Source: Aristolochia californica
Lineage: Eukaryota; Streptophyta; Magnoliopsida; Piperales; Aristolochiaceae
NCBI GenBank assembly: GCA_029961685.1
Contig: JARWKL010000011.1
Location: 8,188,723 to 8,252,722, forward strand
Length of the DNA: 64,000 nucleotides
Reading direction: 5' to 3'
A model generated the notes under the pieces. That model was not told where the DNA came from, did not search any database, and saw nothing but the letters and a program-made list of their open reading frames with translations. This document shows, one piece after another, positions 56,718-64,000 of this stretch. The position numbers and the translations under genes are program-made. The first letter of the stretch is position 1, and each line of letters begins with the position of its first letter.

Positions 56718-57550
56718 TGTAGCTCCAAAAAAATTTCACCGAGAAAGTAAAGTCTTGTACACAACCGCAGAATCCAATAAAAATTCTCCACCAGACCCAA
56801 AGAGAAAACTCTAGGCCAACCAAACAGATCCAAACAAAAAGTCTCCACCAGATCCAACACAAATTCTCCACCAGAATCCAACAAAAAGATTTCCACCAGA
56901 TCCAACAGTGAACGTTGCGCCAACCAAACAGATACAAGCAAAAAGTCTCCACCAGATCCAACACGAATTCTCCACCAGAATCCAACAAAAATATTTCCCC
57001 CAGAGTCAACAGTGAACGCTGCGCGGAAAAAAAACTTTCTCGACCAACCAGAAAAAAATCCAACCTACGCTAAGAACACCCTCTCAGCCAACATTTTGTA
57101 TCTCTTCAAGGACATAAACACCCAGGCATAAACGCCCAACAGCGACATCCAACCAGCAAGGGAACCAGACGAGGAAATTTTTTTTTTTAAAAGGGACGAA
57201 ATCTAACCTCTTGGCTGGGAAATAACCAATGGAGCCAACGGAGGGAGAAACCAGCCGCTGCAGAACACCGATGGCCGAAAATAGGTTGCCGAAATAGGCG
57301 AAAGAGATGATGGCCGAAAATGGGTCGCCGATAGCCGAAACCAGTCGCCGAAATCCAACCTCACGGCAACGGAACCAGACTGAAAAATTAAAAGAGGGAC
57401 GAGATCTAACCTCTTTGCCGGGAAATAATCAACGGAGTGAGAACCAGGCGCTGCAGAACGCTGATGGCCAAAACCAGTCGCCAAAAATTTTGGGGAAAGA
57501 AACGAAGAAAGGTCCGTCATCCAAAAATAATTAGAGAATGAGAATCGTCT
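56718..57550 (-). other. leader between PBS and gag of the minus copia
   Basis: Contains repeated units: CTCCACCAGATCCAACA-type phrases at 56815-56995 (about five degenerate copies) and GCCGAAA..GTCGCCGA-type phrases at 57265-57350. The minus-strand frames here are made of these repeats and are unlikely to be coding. Confidence 0.6.
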
Positions 57551-57562
57551 GCTCTGATACCA

Positions 57563-57778
57563 TATTAGAACCTCAAACAGGTAAAGAGCCATTGAGCTCT
57601 GTCGTTGGGGAGGCGGAGTTGAGAACACGAACTAGTGAATCAAATTGTTTTCTCATTCATACGTTTACAAAATACAACAGAGGGTTTTATACAATGAAGA
57701 GGGGTAAAATAGTAAAAACACAAATATTACATAATAATGAAATAATGAATTAACTAAGTAATAGATTACATTCTAATA
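57563..57778 (-). repeat. 5' LTR (216 bp)
   Basis: Pairs with 52003-52218. It ends TTCTAATA and is followed by the GTTGT duplication. Confidence 0.93.
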
Positions 57779-57783
57779 GTTGT

Positions 57784-58945
57784 GGTGTTTTGAATCTCTT
57801 CCGAGGTGTCTATAGTAGGAGTTTGATCTTCCTGGTTCATTGCCTGTTTCATTGTTGCCATTATCTCTGTTTGATCTTCGGTAGTTTCTTTAATCAGCTA
57901 TCATCCCGAACTTTCCTGTTGCCAGTCAGTATCTCCATATATGCCATATATGTCGAGGAAACTCAGTCAGAGACCCCTCTGTGATAGATATTCTCCCAAG
58001 CTGTGGAAGTTTCTTCGCTTGCATTTCGTTTTCTGGCTGATACTCTGGGATCTTCGATTCAGTCATTGCTATCCCGCTCTGTTTAGAAGCGGGGAAGAAG
58101 ATGCATTGTTGCCAAAATTAAATTAGGAAACTGGGTATAATTAAGCACCAGTTTTTTACTGAGACCCAGACCGGGCCGAGTTAAACCATCAACCCGAGGA
58201 TCACTTGATGTTTCTGTTCTTCCATGTTAACTCGAGCCAACTCGGACCGAACTAACTCGATCTGGGTCAACTAAGTGAGTAAACTCGAACATGGCCCACT
58301 TATTTTATGCCTCAGTATATGTGTCTAGACCAAAGCTTATACATATTTCTCCCATGACTCAGATATATTGATCTACTATTTGACTCGGCACAACTCGGTA
58401 AATTTTTTCTCTGGCTGGATTATTAGTTTTGAAGAATTGACAAATTATTCATTGGTCAGCATATTATTTGGTACAGATATTTGCATTGGATTGGGACCCC
58501 ATCATTTATTTAACTCTCAAAAATATCACGGATGGGACGCCATGAGAGTCGGCGTTCGGATTGGGACACTATGATAAAGAAACCCACTTCCCCCCATTAA
58601 TGTCATTTATTACTCTACCACTTGAGAGTTGTTGTCCTGTTGAGGGACACGGTGGTGGAGGTGGACACTTCAGAGCAATGCCGATAGACACACTACCTAC
58701 AGAAGACGGAGTGTGCCCTACATCCAGCATGAGTTAAGACTGGAGTATGGAGCAATGTCTTAGCGACTAGGAGTGATTTACTCTTACTTATATTATGTTA
58801 GTTGGGCCTCATGAAAGAGAGCATCAGCATGAGGGGGAGTATTGGAAGATGAAGGCATATTGGAAGATGTGCCATTTTATAAAAAAAAAAAAAATATACA
58901 TCATTTGCAGCAAGCTGGGAGTTCATGTTGTTCTCTCACCCCCAA
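57784..58945 (+). other. interior of non-autonomous copia, right part
   Basis: No RT or integrase. It shares phrases with 37600-38490: the CTCGG/AACTCG-rich part, ATTATTTGGT, and the last stretch ATCATTTGCAGCAAGCTGGG...CTCACCCCC before the polypurine tract. This last stretch is the final few codons of a copia pol, kept because it adjoins the PPT. An LTR-like start (GAGGGGGAGTATTGGAAGATG) at 58834 duplicates the 3' junction, as at 38380 in the related element. Confidence 0.6.
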
Positions 58946-58957
58946 CTTGAGGGGGAA

Positions 58958-59385
58958 TGTTGGAAGATGGGGCCCAAGCCCACACGACCAAGGAAGGCCC
59001 ACATATCCAAGTGTGTTAGAAGATGGGCCCAAGCCCATAAAATCAAGGAAGATCTATACATCTAAGAGATATAGAAGAAGAGCTCAAAACCCCTAGATCA
59101 AGAAGAAGGCCCATAGGCCTACATACAATGATAGTAGGATGGTAAATAAAGTGTCATCTAGAGTTGATATTGATGTAATTAGGTTAAAGTTCCAGGGTTA
59201 AAACCATAAACCCTAAGTTCAGGGGTATTATTGTAATATAGTAGTTTCATTAATCTATAAATAGAGTTCCAAGAGGAGGGTTAGGATCATCAAGTCCATA
59301 ACCTATTCTTCCTCTTGTTTTCTCTCAATGAGTCCCTTTCCCTTTTTCTCCATGAGCTAAATTCATGGAGTTCTGAAAATCAACA
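58958..59385 (+). repeat. 3' LTR of non-autonomous copia
   Basis: Starts TGTTGGAAGATGGGGCCC and ends AAAATCAACA, followed by TCAAG. Three ~55-bp units and a TATAAATAGAG box at 59255. Pairs with 50513-50948. Confidence 0.92.
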
Positions 59386-59390
59386 TCAAG

Positions 59391-62300
59391 AATCTTCTCA
59401 AAACTCCCACCAAATTTGCTATGAATATCACTAATTTTCTTCAATATATTAAATCTCGTGCAAATGAGTTTTCCATACTAGAAGCACTAATGGATGAGGG
59501 AGATCTTGCAGAGAAGATCTTGGATGGACTGGGAGATGACTACAAAGAGCTTGTTCGTGGTGTTCAAGCTTGAGACACATCCATCACCCTTGATGAGCTT
59601 CATGAGAAACTTCTATTTTTTGAAGATTGGTGCACATATTCCAATTACTGCAAATCCAATGAAACTAATAAATACCACTTGGTGCCCACCAAAGTCCAAC
59701 AATTGGCAACCACCCTTTCAATATCCTATTGGTCATGCGGGTTAGCGCCTGTGGCCTAACTACCCTAGCCGACCACCCACGGTTACCAACACTAGTGCTC
59801 CAACTTACAACAATCGTCCTCGACCTCGTCCATATCTGGGGTTTTGTCAGATTTGTGACATCCAAGGGCACTCGACTAAGTGATGTTCATCATTTCAGCT
59901 CGTACCAATTCAGTCATCCAACAAAGGATCTCCACCTTCTAATACTTCAGCAATAAAATGGCAGCCACAAGCTCATTATGCTGCTAACATCACCTCCAAC
60001 AATTCAACTTGTACTTGATAGTGGAGCATCTCACTATGTTACAACTGACTTGAGCAACTTATCTCTTCATGCACCTTATATAGGCTTTGATGATGTTATG
60101 ATTGGTGATGGCACTGGTCTCTCCATCACCCACACCAGTTCTATCTCTCTCTTCCAACTCTCGCTACTACCTTTTACTCTAAATGATCTCCTTAGTGTAC
60201 CAACCATGCAAAAGAACTTAATTTTTATCTCTCAATTTTATACTACTAATAATGCTTCTATTGAATTTTTACCATCTTCTTTTCATGTGAAGGATCTTTG
60301 CACAGGGATAATCCGTTTGACGAGTAGCACTAGAGATGAAGTGTATGAGTGGCCTACTAGTAAACTTATGTCTTCTCCAATTTTTGCTTTATCTCATGTC
60401 AAAACAACATCATCTATTTGGCATTATCGATTAGGTCATTCTGCTCTTTCCATTTTGAAACACATTCTTTCTAGTTATTATTTAACATTTTCTTCTCTTA
60501 TGCCAAAAGAGTTTTCATGTAATGTGTGTCTTTGCAATAAAAGTCATAAGATACCTTTTTCTACTTCCAACTCTTATCTCTACACAACCTTTTGAAATTG
60601 TTTTTTCTTATGTATGGACTTCACCTGTTTTGATGGTATACTACATCATTTTCATTGATCACTTTACCAAATACATATGGTATTACCCACTGAAACGAAA
60701 ATTTGAAGTCCAAGACGTTTTTCACCGTTACAAAACCACTATGGAAAGTAATTTCAAAAACAAAATTACCACATTCTATTCAGATAATGAGGGAGAATAA
60801 ATGGGCCTCAAAGATTACCTTTTCTAAATGGCATCTCTCATTTAATCACTCCACCTAATACACATGAACATAATGACTACTCAGAAAGACGACATCATCA
60901 TATTGTTGAAACTTGTCTCACCTTACTTTTTCATGCTTCTCTTCCAATTACCTTTTGGTCCCATGCCTTTGCCATTGTTGTCTACTTAATGAACAAGATA
61001 CCAACCACTATACTCAATTTATCATCTCCCTATGAATTAATTTTCCACAAAACCCCAAATTATTCCAAAGTAAAGATTTTTTGCCGTTTATGTTATCCTT
61101 GGCTTCAACCATATACATCTCACAAACTTGATCAAAGGTCTAAACCAAGTAAATTTCTTGGATACTCATTTTCTCAAAGTGCCTACTTGTGCTTTGAAAC
61201 CATCTACTTCAAAAATATTTCTTTTCATGTCAAGTTTGTAGAGTTAGTCTTCGCGTACACCTCCCTTCATAATCACTTACATCATCCCACCTCCACCGCC
61301 ATTGACACTTGGATTCCCCTTGTGCTTACTATTTCATTAACTTCTTCACCACAACTGACTGCTAACACTCCACCTCAAGTGTGCCCTCAAGAAGAAATGC
61401 CTCTTTTTGATGATACAACCTCTGAGATACCAACACATCAAACAGAAACTGGGCAACAACCATCACCCATCCAACCATCACCATATCCAAGCCATTCATC
61501 CATCGAAACACAATCTACCACCTAACATTCACATTACTCATTGGGCCAAAAACAATATTTGTAAACCAATTCAAAAACTCAACCTTCACAACCACCTAAC
61601 ATCACAACCCAATCTTGAACCTACTTCCATGACTCAAACCTTCAAAGATCATAATTGGTGTCGAGCTATGTTTGAAGATTATGATGTTCTTGCTCGTAAT
61701 GGGACATGGGAGCTAATTCCTCCTGATGGTATCGCTAATTTTATTGGTTGTAAAATGGATTTTTTGAATCAAAATACACTCTGATGAATTTATTGATAGA
61801 TTTAAAGCTCATCATGTGGCCAAACTATTTCATCAATGACCAGGTGTGGATTACCATGAGATTTTTAGCCAGGTTGTTAAGTTCGCCATCGTGAGACTTG
61901 TACTTAGTATTGCAGTTAGCAATGGTTGGTCCCTTTGTCAACTCGATATCAATGATGCTTTTCTTCAAGGCCGACTCTCAGAACATGTTTATATGGCACA
62001 ACCTTCGTGCTTTATTGATTTCGATCATCCAACTTGTGTCTATAAAGTTCATAAAACTATATATTAGCTCCACGGGTTTGGTATCATGAACTACATCAAT
62101 TTCTTGTGGATTCCGGTTTCAAGAATTTTCGCTCTGATAGTTCCATATTTATTCACAACACTGGAAAACATGTTCTATATCTACTAATATATATCAATGA
62201 TATTATTATTACTAGTAATAGTGATGACCTTATTTATCAATTTATTGATCGCCTCACTCAATGTTTTTCTCTAAAAGATCTTGGCTTTCTTCCTTACTTG

Positions 62301-62968
62301 GAGTTGAGGTTACTCCTCATCACAATGGCATATTATTTTCTCAACGAAGATACATCCAAGACCTGCTAAAAAATACTCATATGGAAGATGTTAAACCTAT
62401 TTTTACCCCATTGCCAACGAACTCTTCATCACTCACCATGACCTCAGGTTCTCCTGTTTCTGATTCTTTTCAGTTTCATACAATAGTTGGCAGTCTGCAA
62501 TATCTCTCTCTATCACTCGTCCTGATATTTCTTTTGCTATCAATAAGATGTCTTAGTTTATACATTAACCGACTAATGAGCATTGGGTACTTGTTAAACG
62601 AATTTTATGATATTTATGTAGCACATTCGATAAAGGGTTTCTTTTACGTCAGGAGTCTCCTATATCTCTTCACAGGTTCTCAAATACTGATTTTGTTAGC
62701 AATAAAGATGATTACTTTTCCACTACTGTCTGCCTTATCTATCTTGGGCGTAATCTCATTTTTTGAAGTTCTTCTACTGAGGTTGAGTATCGATCAGTTA
62801 ATGCTACTATAGATGAACTTTGGTGGGTGTACTCTCTGTTTGCTGAACTTGGTGTGACTTTGTAATTTTCAGCTGTGATCAAGTTCAATCTGGTCTACTT
62901 CATGTGACTCATATTTCTTTTGCTGACTAATTTGTTGATCTTCTTACCAAACCATTGTTGGATAAATT
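59391..62968 (+). pseudogene. RE1-like copia gag (end) and pol, decayed
   Basis: Resumes the frame broken at 50512: NITNFLQYIKSRANEFSILE, then LDGLGDDYKELVRGVQA of gag. Protease: LVLDSGASHYVTTDLSNLSL (59978-60595). Integrase zinc module: WHYRLGHSALSILKHIL and CNVCLCNKSHKIPFS. Core: IIFIDHFTKYIWYYPLKRKF and ITFYSDNEGE (60522-60800), then ERRHHHIVETCLTLL-like sequence. RT: NWCRAMFEDYDVLARNGTWE (61407-61784), SQVVKFAIVRLVLSIAVSNG, and the catalytic box YINDIIITSNSDD (Asn replaces the first Asp). RNase H is in pieces to LLTKPLLDKFY near 62968. Multiple stops. No 3' polypurine tract or LTR follows, so the 3' end is truncated. Confidence 0.88.
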
Positions 62969-64000
62969 TTATTAACTAGGCTTACGGCGAAATTACCCTT
63001 CTTGGATAAACTTAACGAAACCACACCATTATAACCCAGCTGCGTCGAGAGCTGGTGATAACTTTGTCAGTGACGTCACGGGAAATATCCTCTGACGCAG
63101 GTTGGTGGGCTACCATTTAGGGTGGGCCGCAAGCGTAACATCGAGGCAACCACCCTTCCTTTCAATTTCTCAAGGTTTCCTCATTAAAAAAATATTTCGC
63201 AAAGAAAGCGACTCTGAAAACGAGTTTTCCTTGGAACCTCCGCTACGCTACGCACGTGATCGCTACCCTCTCCAAAATACGACACGTGGTGGCGGCTAGA
63301 CTGTCTCCGTCATCCCCACCGACCATCACCCTCTTCAACGCCAGAACCGCGGGACACCCAACTCAACTTCTCGAGGACGCGCATTAAATATTAATTATTA
63401 AAGAACGATGAGGGTTTTAATTAAAGATGGATCGGCGGACTACGGGACGCCTCCAATCGCGGACACCGGACTCGTCTGCCTCTCGCTTCGAGACATGGTG
63501 GTAAGAACTATTACCGAAATACGGAAATCACAAGGTCAGTCGCGGCGCGGGCATGTACAGTGCTGGGTTTCACACGCGGGCGACCCTTTTGGAGAATCTA
63601 TACATTAAACGGGCCTGAACACGTGATTTAATAAATAAAATAAAGGCGTAAGCAAAGTGTGGCAATTAAATAATATAGTCAATAAAAATAATACTGTATA
63701 ATGAGATAAATTAAATAAATCTTATTTTATTCCAAAATTAATCGTGGATCCAATATCTGAATGTTTGTTATCAAAATGCCTTATCCAACGCTGAGAGCGT
63801 GTGAAGATGCGTGTTCACACGCCGAGTCAAATTCTAGCACAGTGATGTGGGGTCAGCGAGTGAAGGGCAGACTCGCACTCGCGCAAGTGTTGTTATTCTC
63901 TGTTCCTTTTTAAAAGATACACCGCTTGCGACCACCGGATGTGCTTGTCATCGGAAAATTAAAAGTTTGCGCTCTCTCCTCTATCTCTTTCTCTCTCTCT
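62969..64000. promoter_or_regulatory. non-repetitive, GC-richer region with G-box and C-box motifs
   Basis: The composition shifts sharply from copia to GC-richer DNA. TGACGTCA (63071-63078) and three CACGTG cores (63253-63258, 63283-63288, 63620-63625) are present; these are bZIP/bHLH binding cores in plants. GCGTGTGA...TCACACGC near 63800-63826 forms an inverted repeat. The window ends in a CT-rich tract like a plant 5' UTR. No coding exon was identified; a promoter for a gene beyond the window is inferred. Confidence 0.4.

Larger units (their letters stand above)
51998..57783 (-). mobile_element. Ty1/copia element (minus), TATT...AATA ends, TSD GTTGT
   Basis: Two 216-bp LTRs (52003-52218 and 57563-57778) are flanked by perfect GTTGT duplications (51998-52002 and 57779-57783). 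The LTR ends are TATTAGAA...TTCTAATA rather than TG...CA. The minus-strand PBS next to the 5' LTR is TGGTATCAGAGC, a perfect initiator-Met match (57551-57562), and the PPT is CCTTGAGGGGGAG. By eye the LTRs differ at about 16 sites. Gag and pol are nearly full length with a few stops and frameshifts: a fairly recent insertion. Confidence 0.95.
50508..59390 (+). mobile_element. non-autonomous copia with nested element, TSD TCAAG
   Basis: 5' LTR 50513-50948 and 3' LTR 58958-59385 (TGTTGGAAGAT...AAATCAACA), flanked by TCAAG at 50508-50512 and 59386-59390. PBS TGGTATTAGAGC at 50949-50960; polypurine tract CTTGAGGGGGAA at 58946-58957. Without the nested element (52003-57778) it is about 3.1 kb and has no RT or integrase. 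It landed in the gag of the RE1-like copia. Confidence 0.93.

Noticed and set aside
56510..57063. Trp/Phe-rich minus-strand frames of 143 and 173 codons
   Set aside because: They are translations of the repeated leader units of the copia element upstream of its gag start.
62700..63000. 3' LTR of the RE1-like copia
   Set aside because: After the pol end near 62968 there is no polypurine tract and no sequence like the LTR at 48669-48982, so the element is treated as 3'-truncated.

Overview
This window is plant nuclear DNA, most likely from a eudicot. It contains two intron-bearing host genes with GT-AG introns, plant-type LTR retrotransposons of the Ty1/copia and Ty3/gypsy (chromovirus) classes with target-site duplications (TSDs), a LINE fragment, and AT-rich decayed repeats. 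There is no sign of prokaryotic or organellar organisation. By eye, well over two thirds of the window is retrotransposon-derived.

Layout. 1-5.5 kb: a copia solo LTR with a perfect TSD, a second copia LTR with primer-binding site, a pseudogene piece of a CDC48B-type AAA ATPase (minus strand), and a small foldback element built from inverted LTR ends. 5.5-11.9 kb: a decayed minus-strand chromovirus (TSD GATTG), carrying a 1.5-kb insert flanked by a perfect 91-bp duplication. 12.8-13.3 kb: a hairpin-forming minisatellite. 13.37-17.55 kb: a second chromovirus-type element (TSD ATAAC) whose gag-pol has been replaced by fragments of host genes (AIP2-like RING, PFP-beta-like, PPR-like) within a chimeric 498-codon ORF. 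19.0-22.8 kb: an intact eight-exon gene for a plastid M48 metallopeptidase (PGM48-like).

23.6-34.6 kb: a three-level nest. A plus-strand copia was hit seven bases into its 3' LTR by a minus-strand copia (TSD TTAGA), and that was hit by a gag-protease-only gypsy element. 34.6-40.9 kb: a SIRE-like copia remnant with a possible env-like ORF, interrupted by a 3-kb non-autonomous copia. 40.9-42.5 kb: another copia remnant. 42.9-47.4 kb: a host gene for a small Shg1/BOD1-like protein. Its inferred 5'-UTR intron has collected a solo LTR (TSD CTCAA) and a 5'-truncated LINE.

48.3-63.0 kb: a second three-level nest. An RE1-like copia was interrupted by a non-autonomous copia (TSD TCAAG), which was interrupted by a minus-strand copia with unusual TATT...AATA termini (TSD GTTGT). 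63.0-64.0 kb: a GC-richer, non-repetitive stretch with CACGTG and TGACGTCA motifs, probably upstream of a gene beyond the window.

Relationships. One LTR family, recognised by a short unit rich in TGGGCC/AGCCCA motifs, appears at 1.5, 4.0, 25.4/34.2, 35.8/38.5 and 50.5/59.0 kb. It links a coding copia, two non-autonomous derivatives and a foldback element. The host genes are single and unrelated to each other. The most unusual item is the gene-capturing chromovirus at 13.4-17.5 kb.
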